Counted from the stretch's first letter, positions 8,144 to 15,488 are shown. The stretch is DNA of 38,044 nt from Parcubacteria group bacterium GW2011_GWA1_40_21 (GCA_000996205.1 LBYO01000016.1:1-38044), one strand, 5' to 3'. A program made the numbers and translations. Notes: generated by a model not told the origin, from the sequence alone.

Positions 8144-8395
8144 ATGTTTAATATATCAATATATTTAGATAAATTTAAAAACATTGAATCAAAAAGCTCC
8201 AATTTAAAAAATATTATTATTGATTCAGTAAAAAATATTTTAAAAACAGATATTGATAAAAAAAACATTGAGATAAAAAATGGAATCGTTTATCTAAAAG
8301 TTAATCCCGTTCTTAAAAATGAGATTTTTATAAATAAAAACTCTCTTATAAAAGATTTAAGCGCAAAAAATCTTTCAATTAAAGGTATTTTTTAA
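8144..8395 (+). CDS. DciA/DUF721-like small protein, candidate helicase loader
   Basis: This 83-residue protein is Lys/Ile/Asn-rich. The stretch from residue 44, 'IEIKNGIVYLKVNPVLKNEI' followed by 'FINKNSLIKDL', resembles the DUF721/DciA pattern of a hydrophobic strand, a short Val-rich strand, then a helix beginning 'xELxxxkxxLLxxL'. DciA loads replicative helicase in many bacteria lacking DnaC/DnaI, and its gene is often near dnaA-dnaN-recF. Here the gene starts 4 nt after dnaN. The assignment is inferred from a faint pattern plus location; no homology search was possible. Confidence 0.5.
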   Translation: MFNISIYLDKFKNIESKSSNLKNIIIDSVKNILKTDIDKKNIEIKNGIVYLKVNPVLKNEIFINKNSLIKDLSAKNLSIKGIF

Positions 8396-8410
8396 AACTG
8401 AAAAAATATT

Positions 8411-10936
8411 TTAAAATTTAACCTTAAAATTTATAACATCTTCTTTTTTATTTAATACGGTGTCATAGCCCACAACACGAAGCTCATTTTCTTTTTTAAT
8501 ATTTTCAATTTCGTCCAACATCAGGATGAATACAAAAGGGGTTTTGTTTGACGATCCGATATATTCTCCATTGAGAATGTATTCCGTTTTTAACAGAGGA
8601 TAATTTCCGGAACTCGTTATCTTGACGGCGACTCTTTCGTCTTTGCTGTATTCTGTGTCCGGCACCGGTTCTGTAATTTTTATTTCGGGCTTGTTTTTTT
8701 CGGTGTGGACATCGTCAAATCCAGCTGGTTTGTCGGGGTCTTTTGGAAAGTTTTGATTTTTAAGCCACTCCTGTATCGGATATTCCCAGTTTAAAAACTG
8801 GGGATCATTTTCGGGGTTTTGCGGCCTGTTTCTGTTTAATGGGTCTGATTTATCAATCCAGTATAAAATAGAGTGAACATTGGTTATAATTTTTTCTTCC
8901 GCCATTTCTTTCGGTGTTTCGTTTGTCGCGAGTTTTCCTGAAATTTTATCAACAAAATAAGACTCGCCCCCATTCCAAACACCCCTAAGCACCGGCGTCA
9001 AATCTATCGCGCCAGCTTGAGCCGGTTTTTTAAATTTTTCTTTTGGCAAAGTTGGCAAGACTTCGTCCATAAAAGAGCGCCACAGTGGCGCGACTATAAG
9101 GCCGGCAACTTTCTTTTCCATCGGGCTGTTGTCATTGTTCCCGACCCACGCGCCGACCGCGATGTTTGGCGAATAACCGATCGTCCACGCGTCCCTGTAG
9201 TCGTTCGTCGTTCCTGTTTTTACCGCCACATCGTAATTTTCAAAATACAAAAGTGACCTGTTGCCGAACAGGGGGGTTCTGGCCGCGTTGTCGGACAAGA
9301 TACTGGAAATTTTTAAAGCCGTTTCTTCCGGCATCACTTCCGAGCTTTCGGGTTTAAAAATTTCCAATGTCTTGCCGTCCTTATCTTCAACTTTAAGGAT
9401 GGCTTTTTTTTGGTTTTTGACGCCCTTGTTCGCGAATACGCCGTAAGCGCTCGTTATATCCAACAAAGACACTTCTCCACCCCCTAAGACAAGCGAGAGC
9501 CCGTATTGGTTGGTATTACCCAAGCCTTCTATCCCCATATCTTTTGCCAGGCGCAAAGAGTCTTTTATTCCGGTAAGATAAAGCAATTTAACCGACGGGA
9601 CATTTCTTGATTGAGCCAAGGCGTTTCTTAATGTTATTGGACCGACAAAGAGGTTGTCGTAATTATTCGGCATATAACAATCTTCTGTTTTTGTGTCCGG
9701 CGTTGTGGTGGGCAATCTTCTCGAATCACAGCTTGCTTGGAACTCCGTCGGCAAATCAAACAACACAGTCTCCGGCGTGAATCCTTTGTTGAAGGCGGCC
9801 GCGTAGACAAAAGGTTTAAAGGCCGATCCGGGCTGCCTGTGGGCGGTGGTGACATTGAAGTTGCCGTCAATTTCCTTATCAAAATAATCTCTGGATCCGA
9901 CCATAACCAATATCTGGCCGGTTTTCGGGTCAATGGCGGAAATCGCCGCGTTCTCGGCGTTGAATTTTTGCTTATTCTCCAGCGAGAATTTTTTAACGAC
10001 AGCTTCGGCTTTTTGCTGCAGGTCGTAATTTAATGTTGTCGTCACTTTTAGACCGCCCTCCTCCACCGCTTTTCTGCCGTATTTATTTTCCAGATATTTG
10101 ATCGTATAGACCACAAAATGGGGGGCTTTAATGCCCAATCTGTCTTGCGGATAAAAAGACACGGCCTCTTTCATTGCCGAATCGTACTCATCTTTTGAGA
10201 CAAAGTCATTATTCAGCATTCTTTTTAAGATGAGGTTTTTTCTGTCCAGCAGTTTTTTTGCATTCGGGCCGTAGGGGGAGTAGTAAGAAGGAGCGTTGGG
10301 AAGCGAAGCCAGGTGCGCCGACTCGGCAATCGTCAGGTTAGAAGCATTTTTCCCGAAATAAGCCTGGCTGGCTTCTTCAATCCCGTATATATTACCTCCG
10401 TAAGGCGCTTCGTTTAGATAAATTCCAAGTATTTCATCTTTACCCATCATTTTTTCCAACTTGAGAGCGAGAAACCACTCTTTTAATTTTCTGGAAACTT
10501 TCTTTTCGGAATTCAGTAATGAATTTTTTACGACCTGTTGGGTAATCGTGGAGCCGCCTTGACTGTATTCTCCTTTGGTGATGTTCGCCAAAACCGCTCT
10601 TATTATTGAAGTTATTTTTATCCCTTTATGCTGGTAAAATTCCTCGTCCTCAATCGCGACTGTCGCATTTTTTATGTTTCTGGAAATTTCTTCAATCGGA
10701 ATAAGCGTTCTTTTTATGTCCTGATGCAAATCGTAAAGCAGTATTTTGCCCGTCCTGTCGTAAATTTTTGTTGACTGGACAACTTTCCTTTTTTCAAATG
10801 AGCCAAGATCAGGAATTTGAAAAGTGGACACCCAGTAGATAAGGGCGCTTACAGCGAACAAAACCAAGGCGGTTGATATTATAACCGTGTTTCTAAGGAA
10901 TTTTTTCCAGAATTTGAAATGTCTTTTTTTACGCAT
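8411..10936 (-). CDS. Class A penicillin-binding protein (PBP1A type)
   Basis: 841 residues. A cytoplasmic basic start is followed by one membrane anchor (about 16-38). The glycosyltransferase GT51 domain has EDEEFYQHKG (96-105) and GGSTITQQ (127-134). The transpeptidase domain has the catalytic S371-xx-K374 (GSAFKP), SRN (443-445) and KTGT (573-576). The C-terminal ~120 residues look Ig-like. It polymerises and cross-links peptidoglycan outside the membrane. It is convergent with the dnaN operon and divergent from tyrS. An extended -10 (TATGCTATGAT) lies 14 nt before its ATG. Confidence 0.95.
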   Translation of the reverse strand: MRKKRHFKFWKKFLRNTVIISTALVLFAVSALIYWVSTFQIPDLGSFEKRKVVQSTKIYDRTGKILLYDLHQDIKRTLIPIEEISRNIKNATVAIEDEEFYQHKGIKITSIIRAVLANITKGEYSQGGSTITQQVVKNSLLNSEKKVSRKLKEWFLALKLEKMMGKDEILGIYLNEAPYGGNIYGIEEASQAYFGKNASNLTIAESAHLASLPNAPSYYSPYGPNAKKLLDRKNLILKRMLNNDFVSKDEYDSAMKEAVSFYPQDRLGIKAPHFVVYTIKYLENKYGRKAVEEGGLKVTTTLNYDLQQKAEAVVKKFSLENKQKFNAENAAISAIDPKTGQILVMVGSRDYFDKEIDGNFNVTTAHRQPGSAFKPFVYAAAFNKGFTPETVLFDLPTEFQASCDSRRLPTTTPDTKTEDCYMPNNYDNLFVGPITLRNALAQSRNVPSVKLLYLTGIKDSLRLAKDMGIEGLGNTNQYGLSLVLGGGEVSLLDITSAYGVFANKGVKNQKKAILKVEDKDGKTLEIFKPESSEVMPEETALKISSILSDNAARTPLFGNRSLLYFENYDVAVKTGTTNDYRDAWTIGYSPNIAVGAWVGNNDNSPMEKKVAGLIVAPLWRSFMDEVLPTLPKEKFKKPAQAGAIDLTPVLRGVWNGGESYFVDKISGKLATNETPKEMAEEKIITNVHSILYWIDKSDPLNRNRPQNPENDPQFLNWEYPIQEWLKNQNFPKDPDKPAGFDDVHTEKNKPEIKITEPVPDTEYSKDERVAVKITSSGNYPLLKTEYILNGEYIGSSNKTPFVFILMLDEIENIKKENELRVVGYDTVLNKKEDVINFKVKF

Positions 10937-10985
10937 TGCGTTTCTTAAATATCATAGCATAGTACAGAAAGCGGAAAAGTAAATA

Positions 10986-11126
10986 AAATAGGTTATAGGT
11001 TATAGTGGCTAGTGGTTAGGGCAGAGAAAGAAAAATAGATTTCTAGATTTTTTAGTGTTCTTTTCTTCATCTCTTCATCTTCGCCAATCTTCACTAACAA
11101 CCATAACCTAGTCACTAGAAACTAGT
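10986..11126. repeat. Degenerate word-type inverted repeat upstream of tyrS
   Basis: ATAGGTTATAGGTTATAGTG and GGCTAGTGGTTAGGG words (10990-11020) face CATAACCTAGTCACTAGAAAC (11102-11121). The arms pair imperfectly. The right arm shares words with 4799-4836. The ~75 nt between them is pyrimidine-rich and noncoding. Confidence 0.5.
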
Positions 11127-11133
11127 ATTTATT

Positions 11134-11144
11134 TATGCTAAATT
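11134..11144 (+). promoter_or_regulatory. Extended -10 box for leaderless tyrS
   Basis: TATGCTAAATT ends exactly 6 nt before the tyrS ATG (11151), so the predicted transcript starts at or next to the start codon. The motif is nearly identical to those of tsaE and polA. Confidence 0.6.
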
Positions 11145-11150
11145 AAGTTA

Positions 11151-12569
11151 ATGAATTCAGATCAAAAAAATAGTGAAATTGAAGAATTGTTTGAGCGGGG
11201 AGCGGAGGAATTTATAGACCCCGAGGGTAAATTTAAGGAAAAACTTCTAAAAAAAGCAAAAGAGGAATACGAGAAAGACATCATAGTCAAATTCGGCGTT
11301 GACCCGACTAGGCCGGACATCCACCTAGGACATGCCGTCGTTTTCCGAAAACTTAGAAAATTCCAAGACCTCGGATGCAAGGTTGTTTTTTTGGTAGGCG
11401 ATTACACCGCTCAAATAGGCGACCCGACAGGGAGAAGCAAAATCAGGCCGGAAATAGAGCAGAAAGAAGTTGAAGCCAATATGAAAACCTATTTAGATCA
11501 AGTCGGCAAAATTTTACGGACTAACAAGAAGTCTTTTTCCTGGATAAGAAACTCGGATTGGTTTACGGCAATAACCGACCTAGAACTTCCAAAAGGGGAT
11601 AAGGTGAAAATGTCTTTTGAAAAAGAAGGCAAAAAAACAGAGATTGATTTTGACGCCAATTCTTTCGTCGGCAAGGCGGCTGTTTTTGAGAAGACAAGAA
11701 TGCAGGGAGCCGTCGCGGGATTCAAGGGTTTAATATCCGTAATCACTCTTAAAAGCCTTTTGTGGACACTCAAACACATAACCCATTCGCGTCTTGTTGA
11801 AAGAGATATGTTTCAAGAAAGAATAAAAGGCGGAAAAGAATTATTTATGCACGAGATGCTGTATCCAGTCCTTCAAGGTGTGGACTCATTCGTTATTTCC
11901 GAAATTTACGGAAGTTGTGATCTGGAAATCGGCGGTACTGACCAAACCTTCAATATGCTGATGGGCAGGGATATACTGAAAATAAACAAAAAAGAACAGC
12001 AGGCGGTTATGTCTTTGGAACTCTTGGAGGGCACAGACGGAAAAGAGAAAATGAGTAAAAGTTTGGATAATTACATTGCCATTACAGACGAACCGAACGA
12101 TATGTATGGGAAAATAATGTCTCTGCCAGACACATCTATTGTAAATTATTTCAATCTCTGCACTTACACGCCTCAAGAGGAAATAAAAAAGATTGAAAGC
12201 GAGATGAAAAAAGGCAAGATGAATCCAAAAGACGCCAAAATGAGATTGGCTAGGGAGATTGTCGTGATTTATCACGGAGAAGACAAAGCGGAACAGGCGG
12301 AGCAAAATTTTATTAAAACTTTCCAAAAAGGTGGATTGCCTGAAGATTTGGAGGAAATAATTGTTCCAAAAGGAATAACTTTGAGCAAAGTTCTTCTTGA
12401 CAACAAGGTCGTGAAATCAAACACCGAATGGAGAACATTGGTTTCCGAGGGTGCTGTGAGCAATGCGGAAACCTCCGAGAAAATCAACTCATTTGATTTC
12501 TCCGTTGATAGCGATATTACAATCAAGGTCGGCAAAAGAAGGTTTTTGAAAATTTCTGTTAATGGCTAA
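11151..12569 (+). CDS. tyrS: Tyrosyl-tRNA synthetase
   Basis: 472 residues, class I. The HIGH-type motif is HLGH (58-61) inside 'GVDPTRPDIHLGH', and the KMSKS loop is 'KEKMSKSLDN' near residue 300. 'GSCDLEIGGTDQTFNMLMGR' is the tyrosine/tRNA-site region. The C-terminal ~70 residues (LSKVLLDNKVVKSNTEWRTL onward) form an S4-like RNA-binding domain. It charges tRNA-Tyr. It is monocistronic, with its own extended -10 and a strong terminator. Residues about 150-185 contain a Lys-rich insertion-like segment. Confidence 0.95.
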   Translation: MNSDQKNSEIEELFERGAEEFIDPEGKFKEKLLKKAKEEYEKDIIVKFGVDPTRPDIHLGHAVVFRKLRKFQDLGCKVVFLVGDYTAQIGDPTGRSKIRPEIEQKEVEANMKTYLDQVGKILRTNKKSFSWIRNSDWFTAITDLELPKGDKVKMSFEKEGKKTEIDFDANSFVGKAAVFEKTRMQGAVAGFKGLISVITLKSLLWTLKHITHSRLVERDMFQERIKGGKELFMHEMLYPVLQGVDSFVISEIYGSCDLEIGGTDQTFNMLMGRDILKINKKEQQAVMSLELLEGTDGKEKMSKSLDNYIAITDEPNDMYGKIMSLPDTSIVNYFNLCTYTPQEEIKKIESEMKKGKMNPKDAKMRLAREIVVIYHGEDKAEQAEQNFIKTFQKGGLPEDLEEIIVPKGITLSKVLLDNKVVKSNTEWRTLVSEGAVSNAETSEKINSFDFSVDSDITIKVGKRRFLKISVNG

Positions 12570-12570
12570 T

Positions 12571-12602
12571 AACAAAAAACTCCCGAACGGGAGTTTTTTG
12601 TT
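12571..12602 (+). terminator. Rho-independent terminator of tyrS
   Basis: A perfect 15-bp stem (AACAAAAAACTCCCG and its complement) is flanked by A- and T-runs, immediately after the tyrS stop. It is nearly symmetrical, so it could also stop minus-strand transcription of the small gene at 12622-12762. Confidence 0.85.
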
Positions 12603-12621
12603 AAGCGAAAACATTTCAGAG

Positions 12622-12762
12622 TCAATAGGAAGAAAAAGCTCCGCTCCCGAAACTTTCTTCGTCCGCATCAGATTCCAAATCATCCATTTCCGATAATATT
12701 AACTCGTCTATGTTTTCAGGCGTTTCTTCGCCACCTTCTTCTTTTGGATCAATGTCATCCAT
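12622..12762 (-). CDS. Possible 46-residue acidic protein
   Basis: A short frame from ATG (12762) to TGA (12622). The product begins MDDIDPKEEGGEETPENIDE and continues with an acidic stretch (SEMDDLESDADEES), ending GSGAFSSY. About 40% Asp/Glu and no hydrophobic segment suggest a disordered acidic peptide. It lies downstream of ruvC and a structured region on the same strand and upstream of the bidirectional tyrS terminator. No Shine-Dalgarno sequence is visible. The strong compositional bias favours coding, but it is unproven. Confidence 0.45.
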   Translation of the reverse strand: MDDIDPKEEGGEETPENIDELILSEMDDLESDADEESFGSGAFSSY

Positions 12763-13086
12763 AAAAAATTATTGTATTAATTTTTATAAAAATATTTTTA
12801 AAATTTCCCCATCGCTTTTTAAGGCTAAAGGTTCGCCTATAATATTTAGCAAGTTTTGTTTTGCAATGCAAATAAAATTGCGGTTGCCTGTGGATAACTA
12901 CTCGCTCGCTTTTTCTTTTTAAAAGCGCGCATATTCGCCTGCTGGCGAATTGCTCTGCTCGTCAATCAAGAAAATAATCAACTTAAGAAAGTTGTCATTT
13001 TCTAATTTCCTGCGCAAGGCTTTTAAAAAGAAAATGCTCGCTTTGGCGGTGGGGAGGGAAATTTCTCTCGCAGAGGCAAATTTGTT
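12763..13086. ncRNA. Strongly structured 324-bp gene-free stretch, candidate RNA
   Basis: Nested complementary arms are visible: AAATTTCCC (12801-12809) with GGGAAATTT (13056-13064), continued by CATCGC (12810-12815) with GCGGTG (13046-13051). Inside, GCTAAA (12824-12829) pairs with TTTAGC (12845-12850), ATTCGCC with GGCGAAT around 12933-12950, and CAACTT with AAGTTG around 12979-12994. CTTTTTAAAAGC-type arms at about 12910-12927 and 13018-13034 also pair. It lies 3' of ruvC on the minus strand. It matches no RNA family I know. A TGTGGATAA DnaA-box-like site lies at 12889-12897. Confidence 0.45.
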
Positions 13087-13569
13087 TTAATATTTTGAAT
13101 TTTGGCAGGCAAAGCAGGTGAGACCGATGGCAATGGCGTCGTATTCATCATCGTGTTTTATTTTCTTGTTTATGGAAACCAGTTTTTCCACCATTGAAAT
13201 TACTTGTTTTTTCTCGCTTCTGCCGTAGCCCGTCACGGCTATTTTTACTTGCAATGGCGTGAATTCTATTATTTCCAAACCGTTTTTTGAACCCTCGTAG
13301 ATGATTGCACCTCTAGCTTCGGAAACGAGCATCACTGTCTTTTGATTGGTTGAGAAAAAAAGACTTTCAATCGCCATTTTTTCCGGCTTGTATATGTCAA
13401 TAACTTTTTTAATTTCACTGCCGATGGAAGACACCCTGTCGCTGTGGCGCATTCTCGGGGAAGTTCGCAGGCAGTCTGAATACAAAACTTCTTCTTTTTT
13501 ACCATCTTTCTTTTCCAAGACAGCAACACCGACTTTTTCGTATCCCGGGTCTATGGCTATTATTTTCAT
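13087..13569 (-). CDS. ruvC: Holliday junction resolvase RuvC
   Basis: 160 residues with the RuvC fold signature. The catalytic acids are D7 (AIDPG), E68 (AIESLFF) and the C-terminal pair D141/D144 (HDDEYDAIAIG). It cuts four-way junctions together with RuvAB; ruvB (16232) and ruvA (32518) are both in this window but not adjacent. The family's usual length is 150-175. Upstream there is a repeat-filled gap and yebC on the same strand. Confidence 0.95.
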   Translation of the reverse strand: MKIIAIDPGYEKVGVAVLEKKDGKKEEVLYSDCLRTSPRMRHSDRVSSIGSEIKKVIDIYKPEKMAIESLFFSTNQKTVMLVSEARGAIIYEGSKNGLEIIEFTPLQVKIAVTGYGRSEKKQVISMVEKLVSINKKIKHDDEYDAIAIGLTCFACQNSKY

Positions 13570-13574
13570 ATCAT

Positions 13575-13703
13575 TATTAGCTTTTCAGCTTGTAGCTTGT
13601 TAGGAAGATGTTCAGAAGGCAGGTAGCTTGTAGCTTCTTAGCTTTTTAGAAAAAATATCTTATGCTTTCTCTTCCCTAAACAGCTAATAAGCTAAGCAGC
13701 TAC
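13575..13703. repeat. TAGCTT word repeat between ruvC and yebC
   Basis: The left side has several AGCTTGTAGCTT/TTAGCTTTT words (13578-13648). The right side has the inverse AGCTAATAAGCTAAGCAGCTA (13681-13701). The arms can form an imperfect hairpin around an A/T-rich loop. It resembles the other word repeats in layout but uses different words. Confidence 0.5.
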
Positions 13704-13713
13704 TTTCCTGTAT

Positions 13714-14244
13714 TTATTCGGCATTAGTAAACACCTCTTGCACCTCGTCATTATCTTCAAGTTCTTCCACCAACATTTCCAGTTTTTTAAAATCATCTTC
13801 AGAAATCGGCGCGGTGGTTTTCGGCACCCACCCCTCTCTTGTTTTTTCAAAAGCCCAAGACGCGCTCCCTATCGCCGCAAGCGTTGAGCCGTGTTTTGAT
13901 AAAATATGTTTGACTTCCGCCGCCGCTTTGTTTCTGTTGTCCGTAAGTCCTTCTATTATTAAAGCCACCCCGCCCGGACCATAAGCTTCGTAAGTCACCG
14001 CTTCCATTTCGCCGGCGGAAACATCTGTCGCTTTTTTTATAGCCCTATCAATATTTTCATTTGGCACATTCACCGACTTGGCTTTTTCAATTGCCGTCCG
14101 AAGTCCTGGCGAATCAATATTACCTTTCGCTTTTTTCGCCTCAACCGTCAAAAGCCTCACCATCTTCGTGAAAATTTTGCTTTTTCTCGCGTCTGTCACC
14201 GCCTTCCTGTTTTTAATTTTTGACCATTTATTATGTCCGGACAT
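13714..14244 (-). CDS. yebC: YebC/PmpR (TACO1) family protein, shortened
   Basis: The N-terminus 'MSGHNKWSKIKNRKA' and the 'AYGPGGVALIIEGLTDNRNK' segment (87-106) are diagnostic of the YebC family, members of which act as transcription regulators or translation activators. The C-terminus 'LEDNDEVQEVFTNAE' is also canonical. The protein is only 176 residues against about 240 in the family. Around residues 130-141 the sequence passes straight from 'GSASWAFEKTREGW' to 'VPKTTAPISEDD', so the middle alpha/beta domain is absent. Both ends are intact, indicating an internal deletion rather than truncation. Confidence 0.9.
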   Translation of the reverse strand: MSGHNKWSKIKNRKAVTDARKSKIFTKMVRLLTVEAKKAKGNIDSPGLRTAIEKAKSVNVPNENIDRAIKKATDVSAGEMEAVTYEAYGPGGVALIIEGLTDNRNKAAAEVKHILSKHGSTLAAIGSASWAFEKTREGWVPKTTAPISEDDFKKLEMLVEELEDNDEVQEVFTNAE

Positions 14245-14310
14245 AAAACAAGAATATAAAATTATAGCTTAAGAATCAAGGAAATTTTGAAAAATTGTTT
14301 TTCATGGTAA

Positions 14311-14316
14311 TATTAT
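14311..14316 (+). promoter_or_regulatory. -10 box for leaderless orphan hicB
   Basis: TATTAT ends exactly 6 nt before the ATG at 14323. There is no Shine-Dalgarno sequence. The spacing matches the tsaE, polA, tyrS and yidC start regions. Confidence 0.45.
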
Positions 14317-14322
14317 ATTGTT

Positions 14323-14514
14323 ATGAAAAAACTGAATCTAAAAAATATTATATGGAGAGAGGGCAAACACTATGTCGCTCAGTGTCTTAATGTTGATGTG
14401 TCTAGCTTTGGAAAAACCAAGTCGGAAGCTGAGAAAAATCTTAAAGAAGCTCTGGAGTTATATTTTGAAGACGTAAACACATCTAAAGTCAGAAAAATAG
14501 CCGTTTTGTTATAA
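14323..14514 (+). CDS. Orphan HicB-like antitoxin-fold protein
   Basis: 63 residues. The pattern 'REGKHYVAQCLNVDVSSFGKTKSEAEKNLKEALELYFED' fits the partial RNase-H-like fold of HicB antitoxins: two strands, then a helix. A conventional HicB is longer and has a C-terminal DNA-binding part; here it ends soon after the helix. No hicA-sized gene flanks it, so it is a solitary copy; a complete hicAB pair lies at 26812-27284. It could have another regulatory role. Confidence 0.7.
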   Translation: MKKLNLKNIIWREGKHYVAQCLNVDVSSFGKTKSEAEKNLKEALELYFEDVNTSKVRKIAVLL

Positions 14515-14523
14515 CATCTTTTT

Positions 14524-14568
14524 GATCTTGCCTGACGAGTCCGAAAGGACGAAAGCAGAAACAAGTTC
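14524..14568 (+). promoter_or_regulatory. Structured leader with hammerhead-like core
   Basis: CTGACGA (14532-14538), stem GTCC-GAAA-GGAC (14539-14550) and GAAA (14551-14554) reproduce the conserved catalytic core and stem II of hammerhead ribozymes. The flanks GATCTTG (14524-14530) and CAAGTTC (14562-14568) pair with each other instead of forming separate stems I and III, so a full hammerhead is not shown. The GA/GA pairs beside GTCC/GGAC also fit a kink-turn. It is in the 5' region of the secreted protein at 14610. Confidence 0.45.
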
Positions 14569-14609
14569 TTTGCAAAGTTAATAGCGGAATCTTTTTAGGA
14601 GGAACGAAA

Positions 14610-14948
14610 ATGCGTAAAATGTTTTTTGTTGGGTTGTTTTTGGCAAGTTTGTTTTGTGGCACCTTTGCCGTGTTGGCAAAAAAGGATGGAGCGGAGGAAT
14701 GCGACGCTATGGCTCTGGGAAAGGTGTTGGCGCAGGCGAGGGGAATAACGGCAAGCGCCGCCTTTTTGCAGGAGACAAAACCAACCTGCGATGACATTAA
14801 AAAAGTCATTGAGGAGTTGGTGGCGGAGCAAGGCAAGGATTTGGCCAGAATGGGACAAGGAATTGCTGAGATGGACAAGAAGGAATACGAAGAGGCTCTG
14901 AAGCGTTATTGGGGGCGAAGCAGTCTGCCCAAGCTCAAAAACGACTGA
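14610..14948 (+). CDS. Small secreted protein of unknown function
   Basis: 112 residues with a clear signal peptide: MRKMFFVGLFLASLFCGTFA, cleaved near AVLA-KK (about residue 23). The mature part is helical and charged with two Cys (about 30 and 60), possibly a disulfide. A strong AGGAGG lies 7 nt before the ATG, in contrast to the core genes nearby. The upstream leader carries the hammerhead-like stem and the downstream gap carries hairpins. I do not recognise the family. Confidence 0.7.
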   Translation: MRKMFFVGLFLASLFCGTFAVLAKKDGAEECDAMALGKVLAQARGITASAAFLQETKPTCDDIKKVIEELVAEQGKDLARMGQGIAEMDKKEYEEALKRYWGRSSLPKLKND

Positions 14949-14972
14949 TTACATATTCTCAATTTTATTTTT

Positions 14973-15045
14973 CGCCTTTTGGCGAGTCGCCGATGAGGCG
15001 ACTTCTAATCTACTTCAAGCCGCGCGGCGGAAACGGTTGAGAGTA
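14973..15045 (+). promoter_or_regulatory. Three-hairpin leader upstream of the receiver-domain gene
   Basis: CGCC-TTTT-GGCG (14973-14984), AGTCGCC with GGCGACT (14985-15003) and TCAA(G)CCG with CGGTTGA (15015-15040) form three consecutive GC-rich stems in an otherwise AT-rich gap. The first two could terminate the preceding gene, though the T-tract is poor. The third, with loop CGCGGCGGAAA, resembles an aptamer-like leader. Known riboswitch signatures were looked for by eye and not found. Confidence 0.4.
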
Positions 15046-15082
15046 AGTCTTGGAGGAAACTTTCTGAAAGGGGGTGATAAAA

Positions 15083-15472
15083 ATGCCAAAAGTATTAATA
15101 ATTGATGATTCAGCGGTCATGAGAAAGATTATTCAAAGAAACATTCAAAAATCCGAGTTGCTGGTAGATGAATTTATTGAGGCGGGAAACGGCAATGAAG
15201 GACTGGAAAAGGTTGCTGCCAATAATGTTGACTTAATACTCTATGACTGGGACATGCCAAATATGACGGGAGTAATGACGGGGGTAGATTTCGTCAAATT
15301 TATCAAAGGCTCTGGACAAAAAAGCAATATTCCCGTTGTTATGATCGCCATGGAGGGTGGCGAGGCAAAAATCGAAGAGCTAAAAAATAGTGGCGCAAAT
15401 GGTTATCTGACTAAGCCATTTACACTCGATCAATTGAGGTCGAAGCTAGGAAACTTCCTGAAGGTGAGATAA
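15083..15472 (+). CDS. Stand-alone response-regulator receiver domain
   Basis: The start is ATG 15083, because AAGGGGG sits 8 nt upstream; a GTG at 15074 lies within that signal. This gives 129 residues, a CheY-type receiver only. The acidic pair D8-D9, phospho-acceptor D55 (LILYDWDMP) and K111 (LTKPF) are present. The conserved switch Thr/Ser is Ala89 (VVMIAMEGG where MVT is usual). Residues 61-68 are a tandem duplication (MTGV-MTGV) from a 12-bp repeat. No output domain and no histidine kinase are nearby. Confidence 0.9.
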   Translation: MPKVLIIDDSAVMRKIIQRNIQKSELLVDEFIEAGNGNEGLEKVAANNVDLILYDWDMPNMTGVMTGVDFVKFIKGSGQKSNIPVVMIAMEGGEAKIEELKNSGANGYLTKPFTLDQLRSKLGNFLKVR

Positions 15473-15488
15473 AAAAATTCCAATTTAA

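Noticed and set aside
9634-10033. Long frames on the opposite strand of the PBP gene
   Set aside because: They are shadows of a well-supported coding gene.
12889-12897. TGTGGATAA, a perfect E. coli-type DnaA box, as a second origin
   Set aside because: A single box 6 kb from the dnaA-dnaN cluster inside a structured gap is not enough for an origin.
14524-14580. Complete hammerhead ribozyme
   Set aside because: Only the core and stem II are present; no cleavage triplet with matching stems I and III was found in any permutation.
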